A stretch of 64,000 nt of DNA from Myxococcales bacterium (GCA_002716585.1 PBBL01000046.1:1-64000); one strand, 5' to 3'. Positions 8,619 to 17,678 are shown, counted from the stretch's first letter. A program made the numbers and translations. Notes: generated by a model from the sequence alone, not told the origin.

Positions 8619-10196
8619 ATGAAAGCTCTCGCAACCCCATTTCGGGTGGGATTGGTCATCCTCAGCTCAATCGCCGCCGTGTTCATCATGCTCTATTACG
8701 TCGACAACCCCAACGAGGGGAAGGACGACGCGATCGAGATACACGGCTACATGAAGGACGCCACCGGGCTCGCCCCCGACGGGCGAGTCCAGATGGCGGG
8801 CATCAAGGTCGGCGAGATCAAGAGCATTGAGCTGGAGACTCGCAATGTCCGGGACCGCAACGGCAAGATGACCGAGATCGCCGTCGCCAAGGTCACCCTC
8901 CGAGTCCAGACCTCGCTCGACCTCTGGCAGGGCGTCGAGAAGGAAGGCGAGTGGGTCAACGGCGCCACCATGGGCAAGGCGACCGCCTCGCTCGTCGGTG
9001 ACTTCTTCATCAACCTCACCCCGGGGCTCTCCGGGCAGGGCAAGAAGATCACCGGAGAGGAAGGGGCCGACCAGATCATGATCGTCCCCGAGCCTGCCAG
9101 CTTCGATGAGCTGTTCGCCAAGCTCGACGTCATCGCCGGGGACATCTCCGAGGTCACCAGCTCGCTGGCCAAGACCTTCGGCGGCGAGGAGGGTCAACAG
9201 AAGCTCCAGGCGATCATCGATGAGGTCAAGAAGGCGGTCGAGGTCCTGTCGAGCCTGCTCGACGGCAACAAGGAGAAGATCGACCGCATCGTCACCCACA
9301 CCGAGGAGACCACCGCCAACGTCAGCGCGCTCACCCGAGACGCCCGCTCCGACATCCGCCGCATCCTCAACGACGTCCAGAAGATCACCGGCGACGTCCG
9401 CAACATCGTGGCCCAGTCGGGCGACGACGTCCAGGACAGCCTCGGCAACCTCAAGGGCGTCCTCGCCCGGCTCCAGACCACCCTCGACACCCTCAACTAC
9501 AGCCTCCAGAACGTCAGCGAGATCACCGACAAGATCAACGACGGCGAGGGCACCATCGGCGTCCTGGTCAACGACCCGAAGATCGCCGAGGACACCCAGT
9601 CGATCATCAACGACGCTCAGGGGTTCGTGAATCAGATCGCCGAGCTGCGGACGATCGTCGAGCTGCGCAGCGACTACCTGTTTCGCCAGGCCGCGCTCAA
9701 GAACTACGTCTCGGTGCGGCTCCAGCCCTCGCCGGACAAGTACTACTTGTTTGAGCTGATCGATGACCCTCGCGGGGCGCGCAACCTCCGGCAGACGACG
9801 ACCTTCACCACCGACTCCTCGCAGCCCAACGTCGTCCGTGAGGAGCAGGTCATCACCACGGACGACTACAAGTTCTCCTTCCAGATCGCGAAGCGCTGGA
9901 ACTTCTTCACCGGGCGGTTCGGCATCATCGAGGACTCCGGCGGCCTCGGCGCCGACCTGCACTTCCTCGAAGACCAGCTTGAGATCGAGACCGACGTCTT
10001 CGACTTCGGCGAGGACGTCAACCCGCGCCTGCGGGCCGCCTTCGCCTACAACGCCTTCCAGTACGTGTACATCGTGGCGGGCGCCGACGACATCCTCAAC
10101 GACGAGACTCGGGACTTCTTCACCGGGATCAACATCCGCTTCGACGACCGGGACCTCAAGGCGCTGCTCGCCATCGGCGGCACCCCGCAGTTCTGA
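8619..10196 (+). CDS. mlaD: MCE/MlaD-family lipid transport protein
   Basis: The 525-residue product has one N-terminal transmembrane helix (about residues 7-27) and an MCE domain (about 35-130), whose hexamers form a lipid-conducting ring in the periplasm. A long alpha-helical stretch with heptad character follows (about 180-330, a needle or tunnel-like segment), then a C-terminal beta-rich region ending near FDDRDLKALLAIGG. It is much longer than E. coli MlaD (183 residues) and resembles the long myxobacterial and PqiB/YebT-type members. The C-terminal part could reach the outer membrane. It is co-transcribed with mlaE. Confidence 0.88.
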   Translation: MKALATPFRVGLVILSSIAAVFIMLYYVDNPNEGKDDAIEIHGYMKDATGLAPDGRVQMAGIKVGEIKSIELETRNVRDRNGKMTEIAVAKVTLRVQTSLDLWQGVEKEGEWVNGATMGKATASLVGDFFINLTPGLSGQGKKITGEEGADQIMIVPEPASFDELFAKLDVIAGDISEVTSSLAKTFGGEEGQQKLQAIIDEVKKAVEVLSSLLDGNKEKIDRIVTHTEETTANVSALTRDARSDIRRILNDVQKITGDVRNIVAQSGDDVQDSLGNLKGVLARLQTTLDTLNYSLQNVSEITDKINDGEGTIGVLVNDPKIAEDTQSIINDAQGFVNQIAELRTIVELRSDYLFRQAALKNYVSVRLQPSPDKYYLFELIDDPRGARNLRQTTTFTTDSSQPNVVREEQVITTDDYKFSFQIAKRWNFFTGRFGIIEDSGGLGADLHFLEDQLEIETDVFDFGEDVNPRLRAAFAYNAFQYVYIVAGADDILNDETRDFFTGINIRFDDRDLKALLAIGGTPQF

Positions 10197-10212
10197 TCGA
10201 GGCGCTCTCTTT

Positions 10213-10241
10213 GTCGATGGGCCACAACGCCCCTCATCGAC
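10213..10241. terminator. Candidate bidirectional hairpin
   Basis: An imperfect hairpin (GTCGATG...CATCGAC, with GGGC/GCCC further in and a small bulge) lies between two converging genes, mlaD and the TSP3 surface protein. It has no T-run, so it may be only a weak or Rho-assisted terminator. Confidence 0.3.
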
Positions 10242-10308
10242 CCGACCCCCTCACCTCAAGCAGCACCTGAGCGAAGCGAGCGCGACCTGAAGCCGCGCTC
10301 CGCCTCCC

Positions 10309-13300
10309 TCAAGACCGCCTCCGCCGCGCCGCGACCACGACCAGCCCGAACACCACCAGCCAGCCCAGCGCGCCGGGGCGTCGCCCGGGAGCGGCCTGCG
10401 CGCAGGTCCCCAGGCCGTTGCCCCGGACGTTGAACCCGGAGGCCGAGCTGTCATCGGACGGGTCGTTGGGGTTCGTCCCGGCGTTGACCTCCACCCCATC
10501 ATCCACGCCGCCGCTGTCCGTGTCGGCGTTGTTCGGGTTGGTCATCCACGTGTTCACCTCGTCGCCGTCCAGCAGCCCGTCGTCGTCGCTGTCCGGGTCG
10601 TTCGGGTCGGTCTCCGAGGTGTTGACCTCGACGGCGTCGGTGAGGCCGTCGTCGTCGCTGTCCGGGTCGTTCGGGTCGGTGTTGGTCGTGTTGATCTCCT
10701 CCCCGTCGAGGAGCCCATCGTCGTCGCTGTCGGGGTCGGTCGGGCTCGTGCCCGCGTCGGCCTCGGCGTCATCGGAGAGCCCGTCGTTGTCGTCGTCGTC
10801 GTCACAGGCGTCGCCGTCGCCGTCGTTGTCCGTGTCGCGCTGATCGCCGTTGGGGTCATCGGGGCAGTTGTCGATGGTGTCCGGCACCCCGTCCCCGTCC
10901 CGATCGACGCCAAACTCGTCGTCTTCGGGGTCATTCGGGTCCAGCTCACCGGCGTCGATGCGCCCGTTGAAGTTGATGTCCTCATCACCGTCGTCCAGCC
11001 CCCCGTTGTCGGTGTCGTCGTCGAGCGGGTCGGTGGTGGTGGAGGGGTCGGCGTCCGGCATGAAGTTTCCGGCGTCGAGGTCGGTGCCCTCACCGGGGGT
11101 GACGACGCCCGACTCGGTGCCGTCGAGGATCCCGTCGTTGTCGCTGTCGGGATCCCGGGCGTTGATGAGGCTGTCCCCGTCCGCGTCGCCCGCGGGCTCA
11201 GGCTCGTCGCCGTCGCTGACGCCGTCGTCGTCGGTGTCGGCGTCGAGCGGGTCGGTGCCGATCCCCAGCTCCTGAATGTCACGCAGGCCGTCGCCGTCGC
11301 TGTCGAGGTTCGGGTCGTCGCTCATGTCGAGCGGATCCCCCTCCCCTTCGTCCACGCGGCCGTTGCGGTTGCGGTCCTCGACGCCGTCCGGGACGCCGCC
11401 GCGGTCGGTGTCTCGGAGGGTGGGGTCGGTGGTGGTGGAGGGGTCGGCGTCCGGCACGAAGTTCCCGGCGTCGCGATCGGTGCCGATCCCGGGCGCGGTG
11501 AGGCCGATCTCGGTGCCGTCAAGGATACCGTCGCCGTCGCTGTCGGGGTCAAGCGCGTTGATGTCGCCGTCGAGGTCGGTGTCGATGTCGTAATCGGCCT
11601 CGGCCCCATCGGTGATGCCGTCGTCGTCGCTGTCGCGGTCGAAGGGGTCGGTGCCGATCGCCACCTCCTCGGCGTCGAGGAGCCCGTCGCCGTCGCTGTC
11701 GCCCGGGGCGCGTGAGTCATCGCGGGGGTCGTTGGGGTCGGTCTCCCCGGTCTCCAGGCGACCGTTGCGGTTGGTGTCCTCGGCGCCCTCGGAGACGCCG
11801 CCCCAGTCGGAGTCGCGCGCCACAGGGCTCGTCGTGGTGGAGGGGTCGGCGTCGGGGATGAAGTTCCCGGCGTTGATGTTGGTCGCGCCCGTCAGGCTGG
11901 CCAGCGTGACGCCCTGCTCGGTGCCATCGAGGACGCCGTCGTTGTCGCTGTCGCGATCGAGGGCGTTGATCTCGCCGTCCCCGTCGGTGTCGGACGAGAA
12001 GTCGATCTCATCGCCGTCGAGGACACCGTCGTCGTCGCTGTCGGCGTCGAGCGGGTCGGTGCCGATCGCCGTCTCCACCAGGTCGGGGAGGCGATCGCCG
12101 TCCTGGTCCTCGGCGAGCCGGTCGTCGGGGCGGTTGTTGGGGTCCAGCTCGCCGGGGTCGCGGCGGCCGTTGTGGTTGAAGTCCTCACGCCCATCGATGA
12201 TCCCGCCCCGATCGGAGTCGGCCGCGAGCATCCAGGTGGTGGTCGTCGGGTCTTCGTCGGCGATGAAGGCGTTGCGGGACAGGTCGGTCTGGTTGTCGTC
12301 GATGTCGTTGCGGGTCAAGCCACGCTCGGTGCCGTCGAGGAGGCCGTCGCCGTCGCTGTCGATGTCCAGCGCGTTGATCAGGCGGTCCCCGTCGGTGTCG
12401 TGGTTCCAGTTGTGCTCGTCGCCGTCGAGGACGCCGTCGTCGTCGCTGTCCGCGTCTTCGGGGTCGGTGCCCGCGGCGATCTCCTCAGCGTCGGTCAGGC
12501 CGTCGTTGTCGCTGTCGGTGATCAGATCGGCGCTGTCGTCGGCGCCGTCGTTCGGGTTGAGCTCTTCAAACCCGCGGCGACCGTCGTGGTTGGGGTCCTC
12601 GGCGCCGTCGTCCAGGCCACCGTCGTCGCTGTCGGGGTCGTTGGGGTCGGTGGTGGTGGCCGGATCGGCGTCGGGGACGAAGCTGCCCGCGTTGGGGTCG
12701 GTGTCCGGGTCCAGATCGGCGAGCGTGACGCCCAGCTCGGTGCCATCAAAGACGCCGTCGTTGTCGCTGTCGGGGTCTCGGGCGTTGATCAGCCCGTCGT
12801 TGTCGCCGTCGGTGAAGCCATCTTCGTCGTCCGTGACGCCGTCATCGTCCGTGTCGCGGTCGAAGGGGTCGGTCCCGGCGGCCTGCTCATCGGTGTTGCT
12901 GATGTTGTCACCGTCGAGGTCGTCGTCGCAGGCGTCACCGATCCCGTCGCCGTCCAGATCCGCCTGGTCGGTGTTGCGATCCTCGGGGCAGTTGTCCTCG
13001 GGGTCGTGGATGGTGTCGTTGTCGTTGTCGATCAGGTCGCTGTAGGTGAACTCCAGCGCGGTGAACATCCACGAGACGCAGTCCTGATCGGTGGAGACGG
13101 CGACGGTGGCCTCAGTCGTCCCTCCGGTGAGGAGGTCGCGCACGTTGTCGAGGCGCGCGTCAAAGAGGAGCCCGTCGTCCCCCGAGAAGGCGTCCGTGGC
13201 GAGCGTGGTGCCTTGAAAGGCCAGCTCGTTGTCGTCGGCCTGTCCGTCGCCGACCCCGGTGTAGAGGACCGCCAGCTCGCGCCGCTCCGGGACAGTGAAG

Positions 13301-13887
13301 CCATCGAGGGTGGTCGTGAAGTTGGCGGCCTGGGGCAACGCGATCATCCCGTCGTGGAGGACCACCCAGGTGTTCTCGCGTTGCGCGCTGCCACGGTAGA
13401 TGACCACCAAGGCGACGCCCTGGCTGTCAAAGCGCGAGTCCGAGGAGGAGGGGAAGCCGGAGACGGTGAAGTTGCCCCCGAGGCCGATCCGATCGGTGAC
13501 GTCGCCGCGGAAGGCGCGGTTGCGGTTGTTGTTGCCCCAGCACGTCTCCCCGCTGGCGCCGATCCGATCCAGCTCGACGTCGCCCCCATCGAACTGGAGG
13601 GTCCTCACAAACGGCCCCTCGGTGCCGATGGTGTTCAGATAGAGGAAGGCGCGCTCGACCTGGACCCCGGCGGGGAGGGAGACGCTGAGCGTCACCTCGC
13701 TCCGGGGGACCCCATCCACGCGCCCGGCGGTCCCCTGCGCCGCCACGACGACGCCGCCGCCCTCGACCTCCTGGTTGAACACCTCACCCAACACGCCGCT
13801 GCCGTCGGCGCGCGCGACCTCGGGCCCAATCCACAGCGCGAGCGTCGTAACGCTCGCCGCCGCCAGCCACCTGACCATGTGCTTCAT
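10309..13887 (-). CDS. Giant TSP3-repeat surface protein with MYXO-CTERM-like tail
   Basis: The 1192-residue protein has a signal peptide (ending near VARADG), an N-terminal beta-rich domain of about 250 residues, then some 850 residues of thrombospondin type 3-like calcium loops. Several repeat modules of about 100-130 residues recur (DSDNDGVLDGTE, NFIPDADPSTTT, DPNDP patterns). The final 35 residues are Cys, a small spacer, a hydrophobic helix and RRRR: the MYXO-CTERM pattern, known to be processed for cell-surface anchoring. Start: ATG after GGAGGGAGAG. It is probably a calcium-stiffened surface filament or adhesin. The order of repeats suggests expansion by internal duplication. Confidence 0.88.
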   Translation of the reverse strand: MKHMVRWLAAASVTTLALWIGPEVARADGSGVLGEVFNQEVEGGGVVVAAQGTAGRVDGVPRSEVTLSVSLPAGVQVERAFLYLNTIGTEGPFVRTLQFDGGDVELDRIGASGETCWGNNNRNRAFRGDVTDRIGLGGNFTVSGFPSSSDSRFDSQGVALVVIYRGSAQRENTWVVLHDGMIALPQAANFTTTLDGFTVPERRELAVLYTGVGDGQADDNELAFQGTTLATDAFSGDDGLLFDARLDNVRDLLTGGTTEATVAVSTDQDCVSWMFTALEFTYSDLIDNDNDTIHDPEDNCPEDRNTDQADLDGDGIGDACDDDLDGDNISNTDEQAAGTDPFDRDTDDDGVTDDEDGFTDGDNDGLINARDPDSDNDGVFDGTELGVTLADLDPDTDPNAGSFVPDADPATTTDPNDPDSDDGGLDDGAEDPNHDGRRGFEELNPNDGADDSADLITDSDNDGLTDAEEIAAGTDPEDADSDDDGVLDGDEHNWNHDTDGDRLINALDIDSDGDGLLDGTERGLTRNDIDDNQTDLSRNAFIADEDPTTTTWMLAADSDRGGIIDGREDFNHNGRRDPGELDPNNRPDDRLAEDQDGDRLPDLVETAIGTDPLDADSDDDGVLDGDEIDFSSDTDGDGEINALDRDSDNDGVLDGTEQGVTLASLTGATNINAGNFIPDADPSTTTSPVARDSDWGGVSEGAEDTNRNGRLETGETDPNDPRDDSRAPGDSDGDGLLDAEEVAIGTDPFDRDSDDDGITDGAEADYDIDTDLDGDINALDPDSDGDGILDGTEIGLTAPGIGTDRDAGNFVPDADPSTTTDPTLRDTDRGGVPDGVEDRNRNGRVDEGEGDPLDMSDDPNLDSDGDGLRDIQELGIGTDPLDADTDDDGVSDGDEPEPAGDADGDSLINARDPDSDNDGILDGTESGVVTPGEGTDLDAGNFMPDADPSTTTDPLDDDTDNGGLDDGDEDINFNGRIDAGELDPNDPEDDEFGVDRDGDGVPDTIDNCPDDPNGDQRDTDNDGDGDACDDDDDNDGLSDDAEADAGTSPTDPDSDDDGLLDGEEINTTNTDPNDPDSDDDGLTDAVEVNTSETDPNDPDSDDDGLLDGDEVNTWMTNPNNADTDSGGVDDGVEVNAGTNPNDPSDDSSASGFNVRGNGLGTCAQAAPGRRPGALGWLVVFGLVVVAARRRRS

Positions 13888-13925
13888 CTCTCCCTCCGTT
13901 GGCGCCTTGATGGCGACGCGCGCCC

Positions 13926-13954
13926 AGCATAGCCCTCAACGCGCCGCCGCTCAA
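13926..13954 (-). promoter_or_regulatory. Promoter of the giant TSP3 gene
   Basis: On the minus strand TTGAGC (13949-13954), 17 bp, TATGCT (13926-13931), with a start about 32 nt upstream of the ATG and a strong ribosome site GGAGGGAGAG between. Confidence 0.6.
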
Positions 13955-14034
13955 CGATTCCTGCGCGCAGCGCGCGCAACGTAGGCCAACCCTTCTGGAT
14001 CGCGAGGTCAAGCGCTGTCGGAGCACCGTGGCAG

Positions 14035-14063
14035 TTGACACCTTCGATGGTGAGGAGTATGGT
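14035..14063 (+). promoter_or_regulatory. Promoter of the yceD-rpmF-rib-nusB operon
   Basis: A perfect TTGACA (14035-14040), exactly 17 bp, then TATGGT (14058-14063). This is the best sigma-70-like promoter in the window. The leader to the GTG start of yceD is about 98 nt; I see no FMN riboswitch in it. Confidence 0.75.
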
Positions 14064-14167
14064 TCACTGCCTCAAAAGGGGAGGCTGGCCGCGCGGTTGC
14101 GGCCACCTCAGGGGCGCGTGGCCGTTGGGGCCGGGCACCCTGCTCAGTTTGCGACACAGGTGACGCA

Positions 14168-14710
14168 GTGAAGTTCGCCATCCGAGACATCGGAGATGGG
14201 CTCGATCTCAACGTCGAAAAGACCCGCGAGGAGGTCGACGCGATGATGGAGATCACCCACGGGGACTTCAAAGGGACCGACGCTGGTCTTACGGCCAACC
14301 TTCGGATCGAGAAGATCAGCGACGGCACCATCCTCGTCCGCGGTGGCACCCGCGCCGGGCTGGCCTTTCACTGCGTCCGTTGTCTGGAGCCGCGAGAGCG
14401 CACCCTGGAGGCCGAGGTGGACGCCGTCCTCCTCCCCAGCAGCAGCGTGGAGGGGATGGACGACGACCAGGAGCTGACGGCGGAGGACATGGACGTGTCC
14501 TTCTACGACGACTCCGATGAGGAGCTTGATCTGACGGACGTTGTCCGTGAGGCCCTCCTGCTGGAGATGCCCACGTACCCGACGTGCGCCGATGACGAGG
14601 AGTGCACCCCTCACCAGCTCGACGTCGAGGAGGATGAACCCTCCATCGACCCGCGTTGGCAGGCCCTCGCCAAGATCAAGGAGCGCATGAAGCGCGACGA
14701 CAACAATTAG
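14168..14710 (+). CDS. yceD: YceD/DUF177 rRNA accumulation protein
   Basis: A 180-residue protein of the DUF177 family, needed for normal 23S rRNA accumulation in E. coli and plants and almost always encoded just before rpmF, as here. The family core is visible: an ISDGTILVRGG-like strand, a CVRCL pair of cysteines near residues 74-77 and a long acidic C-terminal half. The start is GTG, preceded by AGGTGA. It is the first gene of the long operon that runs to nusB and beyond. Confidence 0.87.
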   Translation: MKFAIRDIGDGLDLNVEKTREEVDAMMEITHGDFKGTDAGLTANLRIEKISDGTILVRGGTRAGLAFHCVRCLEPRERTLEAEVDAVLLPSSSVEGMDDDQELTAEDMDVSFYDDSDEELDLTDVVREALLLEMPTYPTCADDEECTPHQLDVEEDEPSIDPRWQALAKIKERMKRDDNN

Positions 14711-14761
14711 TGTAGAGTTCATTGAACGCCCCAGGTTGGGGGCCCAACTAGATGTGATGTC

Positions 14762-14944
14762 ATGGCTGTTCCAAAGCGACGTAAATCCAAGTCCCGCACC
14801 CGTCACCGCCGCTCCCAGCACGACAAGATGTCGGCGCCGACCCTGACCTTCTGCGGCGACTGCGGCGAGCCCAAGCTCCCCCACCGCGTCTGCCTGTCGT
14901 GCGGCAAGTACAACGGCCGTCAGTTCCTGCTCGGCAAGGTCTGA
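14762..14944 (+). CDS. rpmF: 50S ribosomal protein L32
   Basis: A 60-residue ribosomal protein with the family start MAVPKRRKSK, a basic N-terminal arm and a zinc ribbon formed by two CxxC pairs (CGDC and CLSC), so it is the zinc-binding form. It is full length for the family and lies 51 bp after yceD, in the conserved yceD-rpmF order. The fatty-acid genes plsX and fabH that usually follow are missing; the ACP-RpiB fusion gene starts 18 bp downstream instead. Confidence 0.96.
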   Translation: MAVPKRRKSKSRTRHRRSQHDKMSAPTLTFCGDCGEPKLPHRVCLSCGKYNGRQFLLGKV

Positions 14945-14962
14945 GTCTCGCACAGGTGACCC

Positions 14963-15703
14963 ATGCCCCCTGCTGACGCCACCGCGCGCATACTCGCCCT
15001 CATCGCCGAGGTGCTTGAGCTGGATCCCTCGGACATCCAGCTGGAGAGTCACCTCTTCAACGATCTCGGCGCCAGCTCGCTGGACATCGCCGAGATGGTC
15101 TGGCGGATCGAGGACGACCGCGCGTTCAACGTAGGCGAGATCCCGGACGATGTCCTCGATGACATCCGCCGGGTGCAGGACATCGTTGACTTCATCGAAG
15201 GGCGCCTCGACGAGCGCGACGCACCCGGCGAGGAGGTCACGTACGCCATCGCCATCGGCTCCGATCACGCGGGGGTCGGCCTCAAGGCGGCGCTGGTGGC
15301 CTTCCTCAGCAAGCGCGGGGTGTCTGTCCTCGACGTCGGGCCTCAGGGCTCCGCGTCGGTGGATTACCCCGACTACGCGGAGCAGGTCGGGCGGAAGGTC
15401 GCGACCCAGGAGGTCCCCTGCGGCGTCCTGATCTGCGGCACGGGCCTCGGGATGAGCATCGCGGCCAACAAGGTCGCCGGTGTGCGCGCCGCCCTCGTGA
15501 GCGAGCCGGTCAGCGCCCGCCTCGCTCGCCAGCACAACGACGCCAACATCCTCTGCCTCGGGGCGCGCGTCATCGGCGAGGTCCTCGCCGTGGCCTGCCT
15601 GGAGGCGTTTCTGGATACGGAGTTCACCCCGGGAGACGATGGCCGTCACCAACGACGGATCAACCGCCTCCATGACATCGAATTGCGCGGCGATGCCCCC
15701 TGA
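14963..15703 (+). CDS. Acyl carrier protein-ribose 5-phosphate isomerase B fusion
   Basis: One 246-residue open frame carries two complete domains. Residues 1-83 are an acyl carrier protein: four-helix pattern with LGASSLD, where Ser39 would take the phosphopantetheine arm (the usual DSL is SSL). Residues 93-246 are RpiB, which interconverts ribose 5-phosphate and ribulose 5-phosphate: SDHAG near residue 100, the CGTGLGMSIAANK loop with the catalytic Cys, the RQHNDAN segment and the DGRH end. The linker is about 10 residues. A GGAGG sequence (15231-15236) sits where a separate rpiB would have had its ribosome site, but the in-frame codon after it is ACG and no start codon is present. I know of no described protein with this pairing. 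Confidence 0.85.
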   Translation: MPPADATARILALIAEVLELDPSDIQLESHLFNDLGASSLDIAEMVWRIEDDRAFNVGEIPDDVLDDIRRVQDIVDFIEGRLDERDAPGEEVTYAIAIGSDHAGVGLKAALVAFLSKRGVSVLDVGPQGSASVDYPDYAEQVGRKVATQEVPCGVLICGTGLGMSIAANKVAGVRAALVSEPVSARLARQHNDANILCLGARVIGEVLAVACLEAFLDTEFTPGDDGRHQRRINRLHDIELRGDAP

Positions 15704-15784
15704 TCACCCATCAGCTCGACGCCTCCCCCTCCAACACCCCAACTCCCCCCTCACACCGCCCTGGCCTCACCGCTGGGGGTCGCC
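15704..15784 (+). promoter_or_regulatory. C-rich, G-poor intergenic stretch, possible Rho loading site
   Basis: Between rpiB and ribD, positions 15721-15760 contain 27 C and only 2 G in 40 bases, in an otherwise G-rich genome. Such unstructured YC-rich RNA is the hallmark of rut sites bound by Rho. It could attenuate the operon before the riboflavin genes. No FMN riboswitch is visible here or upstream. Confidence 0.4.
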
Positions 15785-17012
15785 ATGAGCACAACCCTGG
15801 CCCACAGCCTCGACCCGGAACTGCTCGCGCGCCTCACCCCGGCCACCGAGCGTGACCCCCACTTCATGCGCGAAGCGCTCGCGCAGGCGCGCCTCGCCTA
15901 CGGCCGAACCTCGCCCAACCCCATGGTGGGCAGCGTCATCGTCGCCGCGGACGGCGCCATCCTCGGGCGAGGCTTCCACCGACGCGCGGGCGCGGACCAC
16001 GGGGAGATCGCCGCGCTCAAGGACGCCCGCCGCAACGGACACGACCCCCGCGGCGCCACCCTCTACGTCAACCTGGAGCCCTGCTCCTTCCACGGGCGCA
16101 CCCCGCCGTGCGCGGACGCCTGCGTCGAGGCGGGGCTCGCTCGGGGCGTCATCGGGGTCGTCGATCCCCACCCCCGAGTGAGCGGGCAGGGGATCGCCCG
16201 GCTCCTCGCGGCGGGCGTCGCCGTGACGTGCTGGGTGCTCGAAGGGGACTGTCGGCGCCTCAACGCGCCCTTCTTCACCCAGGTGCTCCATCAGCGACCC
16301 CACGTCACCGCCAAGGTCGCGATGAGCCTCGACGGCAAGATCGCCACCCGCAGCGGCGACTCCTTTCCGCTGACCGGCGCCGAGGCCCGTGAGCGCGTCC
16401 ACATGCTGCGCGACCGGATCGACGCCATCCTCGTTGGCCGCCGCACCGCGGCGCTCGACAACCCGCGCCTGACCTGTCGGGTCGCGCCCGAGCGCGCCGC
16501 CTGGGGCGGCCCGCGCGACCCGACCCGGATCATCCTCGACCCGGAGCTGCGCCTGCCGCTCGATCTCCAGGTGTTTCAGCTCCAGGCCCACGGCCAGTCC
16601 GACGCCCCGACCCTCCTCGTGGTCGACGAGGACACCGCCATCCCCCGCGATCATCAACAGGCCCTCGACGACCTCGGGGTATCAGTGATAGGTTCGCCGC
16701 GCTTGGGCGACGGGCGGCTGGATGTCCCCCGCGATGCTCAAGCAGCTGGTTGACCACAACATCAACAGCGTCTTGATCGAAGGCGGGGGGACCACCCTGG
16801 CCCTCGCCCTGGCCGCGGGCTGCGTGGACGCCTGGATCGCCCACGTGGCCCCCGTGCTCATCGGCGGGGCCGAGGCGCCTACACCGCTCGACGGCCTCGG
16901 CGCCGCGACCCTCGCGGACGCCATCCGGCTCACCGGGGCTCGGGTCACCCCCCTCGGACAGGACGTCGAGATCGCAGCTCCAGTGGCAGGTGATGTTTAC
17001 GGGCTTGATTGA
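15785..17012 (+). CDS. ribD: RibD bifunctional deaminase/reductase, frameshifted
   Basis: RibD deaminates and then reduces the pyrimidine intermediate of riboflavin synthesis. The deaminase half shows HGE and PCSFHGRTPPC zinc motifs, and the reductase half begins at VTAKVAMSLDGKIA. The frame breaks in a run of five C at 16726-16730: as read, translation ends at 16753 (322 residues), while the missing C-terminal part, with the conserved IEGGGTTLA motif, continues in another frame to 17012. Removing one C restores a normal join (DVPAMLKQLV). This is either a sequencing error or a true or programmed frameshift; the gene is otherwise intact and its operon position argues that it works. Its end overlaps ribE. 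Confidence 0.85.
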
Positions 17013-17673
17013 AGACATCGGGACAGTGCGGCGCGTCGTGCAGGGGGCGGGGAACCACCGCGTCACCGTCTCCTGCCACCTCGACACCCGCGAGCTGACC
17101 CTCGGCGAGTCGATCGCGGTCAACGGCGCCTGCTTCACGGTCGTGGACTTCGACGACGCCTCCTTCACCTTCGAAGCCAGCCCCGAGAGCCTCTCCCGCA
17201 CCACCCTCGGCCACGCCCGACAGGGCTCCCGCGTCCACCTGGAGCGCGCCATGATCGCCGGGGGGCGGCTCGGAGGTCACATCGTCCAGGGACACGTCGA
17301 CGGCGTCGGGACCGTCGAGCGGGCCTGGACCGAGGGCAACTCGACCTGGATCAGCATCCTCGCGCCGCCCGAGGTGAGCCGCTACCTGGTGCCCAAGGGT
17401 TCGGTGACCATCGACGGGGTCAGCCTCACGGTCAACCGCGTCGCGGGATCCTCCTTTGAGGTCGCGATCATCCCCCACACCGCCCACGCGACGCTGTTGA
17501 CGGAGCTGCGCTCAGGCCAGCCCGTCAACCTCGAAGCCGACATCATCGGAAAGTACGTCCACAGCCTGCTCAGCGGCTACGTCGGGGGCTCCCCCCGGGC
17601 GGCCGAGGGGCGAGGCGTGACCCTCGACCTGTTGCGACAGCACGGGTTCCTCTCTGCGACAACCAAGGAGTGA
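16993..17673 (+). CDS. ribE: Riboflavin synthase
   Basis: The 226-residue enzyme converts two 6,7-dimethyl-8-ribityllumazine molecules to riboflavin plus a pyrimidine product. It has the universal start [10 protein letters not shown] and two lumazine-binding beta-barrel repeats (residues about 1-95 and 96-200), each with its VNGACFTV or IDGVSLTV strand and a [11 protein letters not shown] joint. I use the ATG at 16993 rather than the preceding GTG because MFTG is the conserved N-terminus. It overlaps the end of ribD and is followed immediately by ribBX. Confidence 0.95.
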   Translation: MFTGLIEDIGTVRRVVQGAGNHRVTVSCHLDTRELTLGESIAVNGACFTVVDFDDASFTFEASPESLSRTTLGHARQGSRVHLERAMIAGGRLGGHIVQGHVDGVGTVERAWTEGNSTWISILAPPEVSRYLVPKGSVTIDGVSLTVNRVAGSSFEVAIIPHTAHATLLTELRSGQPVNLEADIIGKYVHSLLSGYVGGSPRAAEGRGVTLDLLRQHGFLSATTKE

Positions 17674-17678
17674 TCGCC

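Noticed and set aside
10418-13045. CRISPR-like or tandem-repeat array in the Asp-codon-rich region
   Set aside because: The repeats are in frame, vary in spacing and code for calcium loops; there are no unique spacers.
12172-13932. Open frames of several hundred residues antisense to the giant TSP3 gene
   Set aside because: Same artefact of repetitive, GC-rich codons; no start context and no recognisable domain.
14041-14167. FMN riboswitch before the riboflavin operon
   Set aside because: The conserved RFN-element blocks are absent in the leader and in the gap before ribD.
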